Source of the DNA: Colwellia sp. TT2012
GTDB lineage: Bacteria > Pseudomonadota > Gammaproteobacteria > Enterobacterales > Alteromonadaceae
Assembly: GCF_001440345.1 (NCBI RefSeq)
Contig: NZ_LJYX01000006.1
Coordinates: forward strand, 930,001 to 994,000
Length of the DNA: 64,000 bases
Direction: 5' to 3'
Shown here: piece by piece, positions 18,069 to 26,888 of the stretch
Layout: each line of letters starts with the position of its first letter
How positions within the stretch are numbered: the first letter of the stretch is position 1
The notes under the pieces: model-generated
Databases searched by the model: none
Told to the model about the DNA's origin: nothing
Seen by the model: the letters and a program-made list of their open reading frames with translations, nothing else
Program-made: the position numbers and the translations under genes

Positions 18069-18807
18069 ATTGAGTGTAGCAGGTCTATTTATTGCAATTT
18101 TTGCTGTTTATTTTGGCTTCACTCTTGATGGTGGTCACCTGTCCGCTTTATTTGAGCTACCCGCTTTTATTATTGTTTTTGGCGGTACATTAGGTGCAGT
18201 TATGCTGCAATCGTCAATGATGCAGTTTACTCATGCAATATCATTACTCAAATGGGTTTTTTCTCCGCCTAAATACGATATGGATCGTGGTATAAATGAA
18301 ATTGTAGATTGGGCAACTAAGGCGAGAGAATCAGGATACCTTGCTTTAGAAGATACCGCCTTGGAAATTGAAGATAGCTATACCCAAAAGGGACTTAATT
18401 TGTTGGTTGATGGTGTTGATCTTGAAAATTTTAGAGTTGCGCTAGAGTTAGACTTAGATATTTATCGAGAACATAACCTGCGTTCTGCCAATGTATTTGA
18501 AGCTATGGGTGGCTACAGTCCTACCATTGGTATATTAGGTGCAGTACTTGGCTTAATTCACGCTATGAGTAATCTAGCTGAGCCGGAATTATTAGGGCAG
18601 GGTATTGCAACCGCTTTTATTGCAACGATTTATGGGGTAGGTTTTGCGAACCTGCTCTATTTACCGATAGCAAATAAAATACGAGCTATTATTCATCAAC
18701 AAACCATGTATCGTGAAATGATTTGTGAGGGGTTGGTATCCATTGCTAATGGAGAGAATCCTCATGCGATTGAAAATAAACTATCAGCATTTAGGTTAGA
18801 TCGATGA
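18061..18807 (+). CDS. motC: Flagellar stator protein MotC (MotA/PomA family)
   Basis: MotA-family subunits surround MotB to form the ion-driven stator. I choose ATG at 18061 ([19 protein letters not shown]) over the TTG two codons upstream; the gene then overlaps cheB by 8 bp. The 248-residue product has four transmembrane segments: two near the N-terminus, and a pair around residues 145-205 containing [22 protein letters not shown] cytoplasmic loop lies between the pairs. Position between cheB and a motB-like gene matches motC-motD of Pseudomonas, so it may be one of two stator systems. Ion specificity cannot be read off. Confidence 0.88.
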   Translation: MDKLSVAGLFIAIFAVYFGFTLDGGHLSALFELPAFIIVFGGTLGAVMLQSSMMQFTHAISLLKWVFSPPKYDMDRGINEIVDWATKARESGYLALEDTALEIEDSYTQKGLNLLVDGVDLENFRVALELDLDIYREHNLRSANVFEAMGGYSPTIGILGAVLGLIHAMSNLAEPELLGQGIATAFIATIYGVGFANLLYLPIANKIRAIIHQQTMYREMICEGLVSIANGENPHAIENKLSAFRLDR

Positions 18808-19829
18808 ATCGGCTGCGTAATCGAAGACACACGATAGAGCATGATAATGTACATCGTTGGTTAGTCTCTTATGCAGATTATATGACATTAATGTTTGCCT
18901 TGTTTGTGGTGTTATACGCAATGGCAATGGTGAAAGAAAAGCCTTTTGAGAGTCTTACAGAATCACTTGGTCGTGTCTTTCAAACTTATGAAGATAAGAG
19001 TAAAAACCGAGGGCATGGTGATGGTGTCTTGATGGTTAATACCAGTAAAACGAATAAAAAGTTATTTGGCAATGGTATTTTAGAGGTTGCCGGACCGGAA
19101 GTACTTAATAACGAAAGAAGCTTATCTAACATCTCTGATGCGCAAGTAGGAAATAACTTAAGTTCCTTAGAAGAGGAGTTACATACCGCTTTATATGAAC
19201 TGGTTGAGTCTGGTTTTGCCCAATTACAAATAGATGGTGATTGGTTAGAGATAGAGTTAAATAGTGCTTTATTATTTCCCAGTGGTTCCACATCAGCCAC
19301 ACTTTCTGCTGAGGCGATTTTATCGGCAATTTATGACGTCATTGGTCAAGCCAGTAACTTTATTAGAGTACGAGGTTATACCGATAACCAAGTAATAAAT
19401 AATGAAATATTCTCTTCAAATTGGGAGCTATCTGTTTTTAGAGCGACAGCAATTTTGAGGGTATTAGAAAAACTAGGTCTAAATCCTGCTCGCATGGCTA
19501 TTGAGGGTTATGGTCAATATTACCCCAGTGCAGATAATTTAACCGTACAAGGTAGAGCTAAAAATAGAAAAGTGGTTATTGCTATTTCTAAATATGGTTT
19601 AGAGAAAGCGAATTTACTCATTACTCCAACCATTGATTTACAAAGCATTGAAGCAATAACACCAATTAACGGTTCAAATGAGCTAAGTATTGAGCAATCG
19701 AATAATATCAAGGTGATTCGTCTGGATAACGGTGGTATTCGTATAACTACTCGTGGTGATGATGACGTTGAACAATTACCAGAGAGTCGCCCCTTAAAAG
19801 AAAAAAAAGCTAATAATGCTATAGAGTAA
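18804..19829 (+). CDS. motD: Flagellar stator protein MotD (MotB/OmpA family)
   Basis: The MotB-type partner anchors the stator to peptidoglycan. The 341-residue protein has a short basic cytoplasmic N-terminus. One transmembrane helix at about residues 21-44 contains the ion-binding Asp25 (SYADYMTLMFALFVVLYAM). The C-terminal OmpA-like domain (about residues 150-265) has VRGYTDN, NWELSVFRA and AIEGYGQYYPSADN. A tail of about 65 residues follows and looks disordered. The ATG overlaps the motC stop by 4 bp, indicating coupled translation. Confidence 0.9.
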   Translation: MNRLRNRRHTIEHDNVHRWLVSYADYMTLMFALFVVLYAMAMVKEKPFESLTESLGRVFQTYEDKSKNRGHGDGVLMVNTSKTNKKLFGNGILEVAGPEVLNNERSLSNISDAQVGNNLSSLEEELHTALYELVESGFAQLQIDGDWLEIELNSALLFPSGSTSATLSAEAILSAIYDVIGQASNFIRVRGYTDNQVINNEIFSSNWELSVFRATAILRVLEKLGLNPARMAIEGYGQYYPSADNLTVQGRAKNRKVVIAISKYGLEKANLLITPTIDLQSIEAITPINGSNELSIEQSNNIKVIRLDNGGIRITTRGDDDVEQLPESRPLKEKKANNAIE

Positions 19830-19882
19830 ATTAGCTATCAATATGATTAATAAAATTAAATAAATGTAAGTGAGTATTGCTC

Positions 19883-20671
19883 TTGATAGTTTGGACCATT
19901 GCAAATCAAAAAGGTGGTGTTGGTAAAACCACTACAACTATAGCTCTTGCCGGGGTATTAGCTGAGCAAGGTCATCGAGTATTATTAGTTGATACCGACC
20001 CTCATGCGTCATTAAGTTACTATTTTGGTATTGAATCAGAAGATTTAGATTTGAGTGTTTATAACTTATTTACTCAGGTTTCAACCAGAGAACAAATTTT
20101 ACAAACCTTATGTCCTAGTAGGTATCCTAATATAGATATTTTACCCGCAACTATGGGGCTAGCGACGCTGGATCGCTCTTTAGGCACAAAAGGTGGCATG
20201 GGCTTAGTTTTAAAAAAAGCGGTGCAAAAAGTAGCTGACAGTTATGACTATGTATTAATTGATTGTCCGCCCGTACTTGGTGTCCTTATGGTAAATGCCC
20301 TGGCAGCGGCAGATCGTATTATAATTCCTGTGCAAACAGAATTTCTGGCATTAAAAGGCTTAGACCGTATGGTCAAAACGATGGAGATTATGCAAGGCGA
20401 ACAAGAAAGTCCTTTTAAATACACCATAGTGCCAACCATGTTTGACAAACGAACAAAAGCTTCTATTTTAGCGTTTAAAAAACTACAAGAAGACTATACT
20501 AATGAAATATGGCCGGGTGTAGTACCCGTTGATACTAACTTGAGAAATGCCAGTTTCGCTCAAAGAGTACCTTCAGATTTTGCCGCAAACTCTCGAGGAA
20601 CATTAGCCTATAAAAGCCTTCTGAATTATTTAGTCAAGCAAGGCCTGAAGAATAATGAGGTTGAATGCTAA
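19883..20671 (+). CDS. parC: ParA-like ATPase ParC for polar localisation of chemotaxis arrays
   Basis: In Vibrio and Pseudomonas a ParA-like ATPase in this position recruits and partitions chemosensory arrays at the pole. The product (262 residues from TTG at 19883, MIVWTIANQKGGVGKTTTT) has the ParA deviant Walker A KGGVGKTT. It also has VLLVDTDPHASLSYYFG and YVLIDCPPVLGVLMVNAL. A TAAGTGAG sequence stands about 9 bases before this TTG; an alternative TTG lies two codons upstream. The stop abuts parP directly. The symbol parC here is the array-positioning ATPase, not topoisomerase IV. Confidence 0.85.
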   Translation: MIVWTIANQKGGVGKTTTTIALAGVLAEQGHRVLLVDTDPHASLSYYFGIESEDLDLSVYNLFTQVSTREQILQTLCPSRYPNIDILPATMGLATLDRSLGTKGGMGLVLKKAVQKVADSYDYVLIDCPPVLGVLMVNALAAADRIIIPVQTEFLALKGLDRMVKTMEIMQGEQESPFKYTIVPTMFDKRTKASILAFKKLQEDYTNEIWPGVVPVDTNLRNASFAQRVPSDFAANSRGTLAYKSLLNYLVKQGLKNNEVEC

Positions 20672-21406
20672 ATGAGTAAATCGTTACCCGCGAGTCATAA
20701 TGTAATGAAAACCTACCTGTCAGAACTACTTACAGAGCCTGACATTGCTGAAGAGTTATCACACCAGCGCATTAAACCGCCAGCTAGAAAACCTTTGGCG
20801 CATAAAGTGGATGCTGACAATCAATCATTAGAAAAATTGCTTAAAACAGTCAGTGAGCCTAAAGAAGAAACGGTTGAGGTGGCAAAGGTTGATTTAGTCC
20901 CCATTTCTACCGATAAAAGCCGTGCTCAAGCTATGGTCAATAAACAGGAAAGCTACCGTCAAGGGGATTTTCAAGTCATGTTTTTTGATGTCGCGGGGTT
21001 AATCCTTGCTGTTCCTCTGATTGAGTTAGGTGGCATTCATAAAGTTGATAAAACCAGTAGTTTAATGGGTAAACCCAGTTGGTTTAAAGGCGTTATGCTT
21101 TATCGGGATGAAAAAATTAATGTTGTCGATACTGCTTTATGGGTTATGCCGGAAAAATGTGACGAAAAACTAATGAATTCGCTGAATTATCAATATATTA
21201 TCATGTTAAATGATAGCCCTTGGGCCTTGATGGCGGAAAACCTAATCGATACAGTTGTGTTACGTCAAGATGAAGTAAAATGGGTAGACTCTAATAATAA
21301 AAGGCCGTGGTTGGCGGGCTTAGTAAAAGAAAAAATGTGTGCCTTACTCGATGTAAGTGCTTTGATTCAATTGCTTGATAAAGGTATTGATATCTATCAA
21401 AAATAG
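20672..21406 (+). CDS. parP: CheW-like array protein ParP
   Basis: ParP couples the ATPase ParC to the chemotaxis arrays through its CheW-like domain. The 244-residue protein has a variable, charged N-terminal half (about residues 1-95). A CheW-like domain follows at about residues 100-235, with FQVMFFDVAGLILAVPL, GGIHKVDKTSSLMGKPSWF and LIDTVVLRQDEVKW. It begins immediately after the parC stop. Assignment to ParP instead of a second CheW rests on the long N-terminal extension and on gene order. Confidence 0.82.
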   Translation: MSKSLPASHNVMKTYLSELLTEPDIAEELSHQRIKPPARKPLAHKVDADNQSLEKLLKTVSEPKEETVEVAKVDLVPISTDKSRAQAMVNKQESYRQGDFQVMFFDVAGLILAVPLIELGGIHKVDKTSSLMGKPSWFKGVMLYRDEKINVVDTALWVMPEKCDEKLMNSLNYQYIIMLNDSPWALMAENLIDTVVLRQDEVKWVDSNNKRPWLAGLVKEKMCALLDVSALIQLLDKGIDIYQK

Positions 21407-21466
21407 TAAATTATAGTTGTCTATATTTCAGACAGTTTAAAAGTAGTAATTTGAGGGGCAAGTAAT

Positions 21467-21961
21467 ATGTCAGATGAGAGAAGAAGTAAAAGTGATAAAG
21501 TTGACGCTAGTGATGAAGTGCTGCAATGGGTAACCTTTAAGTTACAAAATGAAACTTACGGTATTAATGTTATGCAGGTGCAGGAGGTTTTACGTTATAG
21601 TGAAATTGCTCCGGTACCTGGTGCCCCTCTTTATGTACTTGGTATCATAAATTTGCGCGGTAATGTTGTCACCGTTATTGATACCCGCTGTCGATTTGGT
21701 TTAGAGCCTTGTGATATTACCGATAATACCCGTGTGGTGGTTATCGAATCGGAAAAACAAGTTATAGGGATCTTAGTTGATAGTGTTGCTGAAGTTGTCT
21801 ATTTAAAGTCTTCAGAAATAGATGATGCACCCAACGTTGGTAATGAAGAAAGTGCTCAGTTCATCCAAGGGGTATCAAACCGTGATGGTGAATTACTTAT
21901 TTTAGTAGATTTAGATAAACTACTTTCAGACGATGAGTGGGATGAACTCAAGCAGTTTTAA
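21467..21961 (+). CDS. cheW: Chemotaxis coupling protein CheW
   Basis: CheW links chemoreceptors to CheA. The 164-residue protein consists of one CheW domain with VTFKLQNETYGINVMQVQEV, APVPGAPLYVLGIINLRG and VVTVIDTRCRFGL. A short acidic tail ends ELKQF. A GAGGGG ribosome binding site is at 21453-21458. It closes the recognisable chemotaxis set; a repeat element and a DUF2802 gene follow. Confidence 0.95.
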   Translation: MSDERRSKSDKVDASDEVLQWVTFKLQNETYGINVMQVQEVLRYSEIAPVPGAPLYVLGIINLRGNVVTVIDTRCRFGLEPCDITDNTRVVVIESEKQVIGILVDSVAEVVYLKSSEIDDAPNVGNEESAQFIQGVSNRDGELLILVDLDKLLSDDEWDELKQF

Positions 21962-22027
21962 TACTATTATTTTCAGCGCTAGATATTGTTGACCTAAGTT
22001 TAAGCCTGTATATACAAAGTATTCACT

Positions 22028-22290
22028 TATACCTGTTACCTTCAAGATGCATGTTTCAGAGTGCTTGAACAATTTCAATTCAAGGCGCTGTGATGAAATA
22101 ATGGTTGTTCCATTATGAGTTACAGCAACGATGAAGTGATGTTGTTCAAACGCTTCTTCGATGGGTTTAAAATGACTTTATACCGCGTTAAATAATTAAA
22201 CCATAGAATGACTATGCTTCCATTATTTCCCTTGCCTAAAGCCATTTTAATACCCACTGAAATCGAGCACTTTAAATGGTGACGGGTATA
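22028..22290. repeat. MITE-like intergenic element behind cheW
   Basis: This 263-bp segment fills most of the 360-bp cheW-DUF2802 gap. Its ends are an imperfect terminal inverted repeat: TATACCTGTTACC at the left and GGTGACGGGTATA at the right, with 2 mismatches in 13. A second internal inverted repeat pairs 22163-22180 with 22237-22255, and a small hairpin (AATGG-CCATT type) lies near 22100-22116. It has no open frame of useful length. Clear target-site duplications were not found. It looks like a non-autonomous palindromic element; copy number elsewhere in the genome cannot be judged here. Confidence 0.6.
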
Positions 22291-22321
22291 TACGTTTAAA
22301 TTTATTTAAGGCCAAATTCCA

Positions 22322-22792
22322 ATGTCATTGTTAGCCGTCCCGATAATTTCTGTGTTAGCGCTATTCCTTGTAGTGCTTTCTAGTACAGTATTTTTTATCT
22401 ATTTAACTAAGCTTAAACGTAAATTATCTATGCTAGATATAAAAATGCAAAGTTCTGTTTTATTTGTTAACGAATTACAAAGCTTAAATAACAAGTTACA
22501 GCAAGAGTTTGAGCTCATGGCGAGCAATAGTGAGCAGTTTGCTATCGAAAATAGTCAAGTTTCGATACAATTAGAGCATAGTATTAAAAAATTACAGCAG
22601 CAAGCTATCGATCAACAGCAGCTATTAAGCCAATGGCAAGAGAGCCAAGGGCAGAATAAGTTTTATAATCGTGCTTTTATATTAGCAGCCAAGGGTGCCA
22701 ATATAGAGGAAATTATCAGTGAATGTGAATTACCTCGAGCAGAAGTTGAAATGTTGCTTTCCGTCTACCATCAACGTGCTCGCTCTCAATAA
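22322..22792 (+). CDS. DUF2802-type membrane protein of the chemotaxis cluster
   Basis: Function is unknown. The 156-residue product has one N-terminal transmembrane helix (about residues 5-30). A long Gln-rich coiled coil follows (about 35-115, e.g. SIKKLQQQAIDQQQLL). The C-terminal helical motif is ILAAKGANIEEIISECELPRAEVEMLLSVYHQR, given here as its pattern of a helix-turn-helix-like DUF2802 end. A DUF2802 gene directly downstream of cheW is common in polar-flagellated Gammaproteobacteria, so a role in motility or array organisation is likely but unproven. The repeat element upstream may separate its transcription from cheW. Confidence 0.75.
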   Translation: MSLLAVPIISVLALFLVVLSSTVFFIYLTKLKRKLSMLDIKMQSSVLFVNELQSLNNKLQQEFELMASNSEQFAIENSQVSIQLEHSIKKLQQQAIDQQQLLSQWQESQGQNKFYNRAFILAAKGANIEEIISECELPRAEVEMLLSVYHQRARSQ

Positions 22793-22931
22793 ATAATTGT
22801 TACCAACTTTTACTTAATGAAACTAAATATAGTAAAACTGCGTTGAAACGTTATTCACCCATCAATTGATTTCATGTTAAACTGCCGTCGTTTTCTCATG
22901 CATATCATGTAACGGCAAGGACCTTCGCCCT

Positions 22932-23732
22932 GTGAGCTCAGCCATAACCCCATATTTTCGACTCTTTATACTTGTTATTATTATTACTCTTGCTGGTTGT
23001 ACGTCAACACAAAAACAGCAAGAGCAAGACGATTTTTCTGATGACGCTAGCTTAAGGGATTCTAGAGATCCCTTTGAAGCGATTAACAGACCTTTTTGGA
23101 CTTTTACTTGGGATTATGTCGATAAGTATATTGCAAAACCCTCATCAGAAGTTTACACAACGTACACACCGCCATTTTTACGGACTGGCTTATACAATAT
23201 GGCGTTAAATTTAAACGAGCCTGCAAGTATTATTAATAATGCCTTGCAGTTAAAGTTTACTGCTGCGGCCAAAAATACCGGTAGATTTGTTCTTAATTCA
23301 ACGATTGGTTTATTTGGATTTTATGATCCCGCCAGTGATTTTGACTGGTCAGGAGAGCAAGAAGAGTTTGGTGAAGTATTAGGTACTTACGGAATTGGTG
23401 ATGGACCCTATATTGTTATCCCGGGTTTGGGACCAAGCTCTGTTCGTGAAGAAGTGGGGGATTACATCGATGGTCTTTATTGGCCCATGGTTGTTATTGA
23501 TTTTTGGCCTAATATGGCTCGCTTAGGCATATTAGCTTTAGAAAAGAGAGCGGCCGTTCGAGATCAAGAGCAGTTAGTTATCGAGTCCGAAGATCCCTAT
23601 GAATTTATTAAAAATGCATATTTTCAAAATATGAATTATAAACTTTACGACGGTGATCCTCCTATCATCATTAATGAAGCTGAAGAGGACGAAATAGATG
23701 CCTTACTTGATGATTTTGATGAGAGCTACTAG
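22932..23732 (+). CDS. mlaA: Outer-membrane lipid-asymmetry lipoprotein MlaA (VacJ)
   Basis: MlaA extracts mislocalised phospholipids from the outer leaflet of the outer membrane and passes them to the Mla pathway. Translation starts at GTG. A lipoprotein signal ends in the lipobox LAGC with Cys23. The mature protein has the family motifs RDPFEAINRPFW, NEPASIINNALQLK, STIGLFGFYDPAS and EEFGEVLGTYGIGDGPYIV. The acidic C-terminal tail (EAEEDEIDALLDDFDESY) is characteristic. The 266-residue length is normal. The mlaFEDCB transporter is elsewhere. Confidence 0.95.
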   Translation: MSSAITPYFRLFILVIIITLAGCTSTQKQQEQDDFSDDASLRDSRDPFEAINRPFWTFTWDYVDKYIAKPSSEVYTTYTPPFLRTGLYNMALNLNEPASIINNALQLKFTAAAKNTGRFVLNSTIGLFGFYDPASDFDWSGEQEEFGEVLGTYGIGDGPYIVIPGLGPSSVREEVGDYIDGLYWPMVVIDFWPNMARLGILALEKRAAVRDQEQLVIESEDPYEFIKNAYFQNMNYKLYDGDPPIIINEAEEDEIDALLDDFDESY

Positions 23733-23836
23733 CTCAAACTCTTTTATTAATAAATAGAATAAACGAGTACCTATGCTGATAACAATTTGTTAGAATTGCG
23801 GCAATTTTTTTAGATACACTATATTGGAATAATTAA

Positions 23837-24301
23837 ATGAATATCATTGAAGGTTCGTTTGAAGCAAAAGGTAAAAAATTTGCTATTGTAGTATCACGTT
23901 TTAATCACTTTATTGTTGATAGTTTGTTAGACGGCGCAATTGACGCGCTAAAACGCCATGGTAATGTTAATGATAACGATATCACAGTAGTTCGTGTACC
24001 TGGGGCATATGAGTTACCGCTAGCGGCTAAAAAATTGGCAGCAAAAGATACCTTTGATGCCATTATTGCTATTGGCGCAGTTATCCGTGGTGGTACACCT
24101 CACTTTGAATTTGTTGCTGGTGAGTGTAATAAAGGTTTAGCACAAGTTTGTTTAGACGCTGAAATTCCCGTTGCCTTTGGTGTGATTACCACAGACTCAA
24201 TCGAACAAGCAATTGAACGAGCTGGTACTAAGGCCGGTAATAAAGGCGCTGAGGCAGCTCTTAGCGCATTAGAAATGGTAAATGTTTTAGCTAAAATTTA
24301 A
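23837..24301 (+). CDS. ribH: 6,7-dimethyl-8-ribityllumazine synthase
   Basis: RibH condenses ribulose-derived dihydroxybutanone phosphate with the ribitylamino pyrimidine in the penultimate step of riboflavin synthesis. The 154-residue protein shows [32 protein letters not shown] and [17 protein letters not shown] (catalytic His), followed by [13 protein letters not shown]. It lies upstream of nusB, thiL and pgpA, the usual gammaproteobacterial order. ribD, ribE and ribBA, often upstream, are not here; mlaA takes their place. Confidence 0.96.
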   Translation: MNIIEGSFEAKGKKFAIVVSRFNHFIVDSLLDGAIDALKRHGNVNDNDITVVRVPGAYELPLAAKKLAAKDTFDAIIAIGAVIRGGTPHFEFVAGECNKGLAQVCLDAEIPVAFGVITTDSIEQAIERAGTKAGNKGAEAALSALEMVNVLAKI

Positions 24302-24350
24302 TTTTCTATTTTCTACATTATTCCTAACATTATTCCTAAACTTAAGAAAA

Positions 24351-24779
24351 GTGGCACCTATTGTGAAACCGTCTCCTAGAAGAAAAGCCCGTGAGTTAGC
24401 CGTACAAGCTATCTATTCATGGCAAGTGAGTAAAAACCCAGTAAATGATATTGAAGTTAACTTTATTGTCGATAACAGCAAACGCCGTTTTGATATTGAA
24501 TACTTTCAATTGTTATTACGCGGTGTAACCGCCAATATTAGTGATATAGATGCGGCTATTTCGCCTCATGTTGATCGTCCACTTAAGGATATTGATCAAG
24601 TGGAAAAGGCGATACTACGTGTGGCCGTGTTTGAGCTGAAAGATTGTACGGATGTACCTTATCGTGTGGTGATAAATGAAGCTATAGAGTTAGCTAAGTC
24701 ATTTGCTGCTGATGATAGCCATAAATTTGTTAACGGTGTTTTAGATAAAACCGTAAAGTTAATTCGTCCTCAAGATTAA
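24351..24779 (+). CDS. nusB: Transcription antitermination factor NusB
   Basis: NusB pairs with ribosomal protein S10 (NusE) on boxA RNA to prevent premature termination in rRNA operons. The 142-residue all-helical protein has RRKARELAVQAIYSWQ and LRVAVFELKDCTDVPYRVVI, then NEAIELAKSF and KFVNGVLDK. GTG at 24351 is taken as start because a purine-rich AAGAAAAG precedes it; a second GTG at 24363 gives MKPSPRRK, which is also plausible. It lies 49 bp after ribH. Confidence 0.95.
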   Translation: MAPIVKPSPRRKARELAVQAIYSWQVSKNPVNDIEVNFIVDNSKRRFDIEYFQLLLRGVTANISDIDAAISPHVDRPLKDIDQVEKAILRVAVFELKDCTDVPYRVVINEAIELAKSFAADDSHKFVNGVLDKTVKLIRPQD

Positions 24780-24831
24780 TCTATTCGTAGCAACTTATTA
24801 GTATCAATCTATTAGTAACTAAAGGCTTAGC

Positions 24832-25794
24832 ATGAAAGAGTTCGAGTTAATTAAACATTTCTTCACCAAACAAAAAGTTAAGCGTAAAGACGTTGAGCTT
24901 GGTATAGGAGATGATTGCGCTGTTTTAGCACCTATTGAGCATCAAAATATAGTGGTAACGACAGATACATTAGTAGCTGGCGTACATTTTCCTTTTGATA
25001 CAAGCCCCAGAGCCATTGGCCATAAGGCGGTAGCGGTAAATTTATCTGATATTGCCGCAATGGGGGCTAAGCCAAGTTGGTTGTCTTTAGCGTTAACGCT
25101 ACCGGAGGTGGATGAAACTTGGCTAAAAGAGTTTTGTGAAGGTGTCTTTGAATTATGTGAGTTTTACAATGTAGAGCTCATAGGCGGAGATACTACTCAA
25201 GGGCCATTAAGTATTACTATTACCGCGCAGGGGTTGACGCCTCAAGGCAGTTATTTGACACGTTCTGGTGCTAAAGCGGGGGACTGGCTTTATGTTACCG
25301 GTGAACTCGGTGATGCAGCATTAGCTTTACAGCAAATTACCGGTAAAGTCGAAATTGAGCCACAGTTTACTAGCATTTTAAGAAAAAAGCTTGATTATCC
25401 AAAGCCAAGAATTTTGGCCGGACAAACGCTGCGTGAATATGCTTCGGCAGCGATAGATCTTTCCGACGGATTAATGGCTGATTTGGGACATATATGTCAA
25501 GCATCCAATGTCGGCGCTAATGTCGTGCTCGATGCCTTACCTCTTTCGACTATCATGCGAGATAGTCTTCTCAGTGATGATGCCATCACCTTGGCATTAT
25601 CGGGAGGCGATGATTATGAACTCTTATTTACCGTATCTGAAGATAACAAGGTGGGTATGGAAACTGCAATGTCTCATGCAGGGACACCGATTACTTGTAT
25701 AGGACAAATGAATGCCTCCCAAACTATTTCAACCACATTAAATAATAAAGCTATACCTATCAATACTGCTGGTTTTGAGCATTTTACCGAATAG
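24832..25794 (+). CDS. thiL: Thiamine-monophosphate kinase
   Basis: ThiL phosphorylates thiamine monophosphate to the active cofactor thiamine diphosphate. The 320-residue protein has the PurM/AIR-synthase fold motifs GIGDDCAVL, VVTTDTLVAGVHFP, HKAVAVNLSDIAAMGAKP and GGDTTQGP. The C-terminal half has AIDLSDGLMADLGHI and LSGGDDYELLFT. It sits between nusB and pgpA with 52-bp gaps. No anomalies are seen. Confidence 0.96.
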   Translation: MKEFELIKHFFTKQKVKRKDVELGIGDDCAVLAPIEHQNIVVTTDTLVAGVHFPFDTSPRAIGHKAVAVNLSDIAAMGAKPSWLSLALTLPEVDETWLKEFCEGVFELCEFYNVELIGGDTTQGPLSITITAQGLTPQGSYLTRSGAKAGDWLYVTGELGDAALALQQITGKVEIEPQFTSILRKKLDYPKPRILAGQTLREYASAAIDLSDGLMADLGHICQASNVGANVVLDALPLSTIMRDSLLSDDAITLALSGGDDYELLFTVSEDNKVGMETAMSHAGTPITCIGQMNASQTISTTLNNKAIPINTAGFEHFTE

Positions 25795-25846
25795 CTTATT
25801 TTAGCAATTTACGAATCAATCACTAATAAATTAAGCAGTTAATTCT

Positions 25847-26320
25847 ATGTCGGCTAAAAATAAACAGGTTAAGTTTAATCTTGCCAATCCAATTCAGTTT
25901 TTAGCGTTAGGTTTTGGCAGCGGTTTAGCGCCTAAAGCACCTGGAACTTTTGGTACGCTGGCCGCGGTGCCTATATTCCTACTTATGAGTGGCTTGACGC
26001 CATTAATATATGCCTTACTCGTCTTAGTTGTTTGCATCTCGGGTATTTATATCTGTGGCAAAGCGGCGAGTGATGTTGGTGTACATGATCATGGCGCTAT
26101 TGTTTGGGATGAGTTCGCTGGGTTTTTTATAACTATGTTCATGGTACCAGTGAGTTGGCAGAGTGTCTTGGTCGGTTTTGTTTTATTTAGAATATTTGAT
26201 ATTGCTAAACCTTGGCCAATATCCATAGCGGATAAAAAGCTAACGGGTGGCTTTGGTATCATGTTTGATGATGTACTGGCAGGTGTATTTGCCCTAGTAA
26301 TCATGCACCTTATTTTCTAA
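25847..26320 (+). CDS. pgpA: Phosphatidylglycerophosphatase A
   Basis: PgpA dephosphorylates phosphatidylglycerophosphate to phosphatidylglycerol in the inner membrane. The 157-residue protein has GSGLAPKAPGTFGTLAAVP near the N-terminus, then IVWDEFAGFFIT and VLFRIFDIAKPWP. The membrane segments are spread along the chain. It is the last gene of the ribH-nusB-thiL-pgpA group; a long gene-free gap follows. Confidence 0.95.
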   Translation: MSAKNKQVKFNLANPIQFLALGFGSGLAPKAPGTFGTLAAVPIFLLMSGLTPLIYALLVLVVCISGIYICGKAASDVGVHDHGAIVWDEFAGFFITMFMVPVSWQSVLVGFVLFRIFDIAKPWPISIADKKLTGGFGIMFDDVLAGVFALVIMHLIF

Positions 26321-26888
26321 TCGTTTAAGACACTTTTAATTACCAAGCTTTATCACAGGCTAACGGCTAAGGCTTTAGTTAGCAAGCAATTGCTTATTTG
26401 ACCTATCATTACTTCAGAACAATAGTATTTTCACCACTTTTACGCTAAGTTTAAAGCAGGTAATAAGTGCAGTTGATGATAAATAATGGCTTTTGTAGTA
26501 ATTCTATTATATCTATTGCCAGATATGAGCTATGTCAGAGCTTCACAATAGTGCTGAAATTGTTTAGAACTAGTCATCTATAATGAATTTAACGCTGTTA
26601 GTAGTGCTCGGACAACTTGAAAAAGAGCGGGTTTTTAAAGACCTAGGGGCGGCTTACTGATTGATAACCGCTGTATTACTAGTAAACAGTAATTTACCGG
26701 TAAGGCTTTAAATCCTATTTGAGCAGGCAATAATTAAATAAACGTGGTATTACCGCAAAATATTTAGCCCTATTACTTGTTTTTTTCAGCACTTGCCCTC
26801 AGGTCTATTATTAGGTTGCACATTATTATTTAAGTAAAGTGCCATTTAGGTAAAATAGTCATTAAGTAACAGTAAAAAAGGAATACCT
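26321..26888. other. Gene-free interval between pgpA and hpf
   Basis: These 568 bp contain no reading frame I can support; the best is a 25-codon frame at 26583-26660 without a ribosome binding site. I see no clear terminator after pgpA. The last 60 bp are AT-rich and presumably hold the hpf promoter. I could not define a convincing -35/-10 pair at normal spacing. Confidence 0.5.

Noticed and set aside
26583..26660. 25-codon frame beginning MNLTLLVVLGQLEKE before hpf
   Set aside because: Too short, with no ribosome binding site and no recognisable similarity; probably chance.
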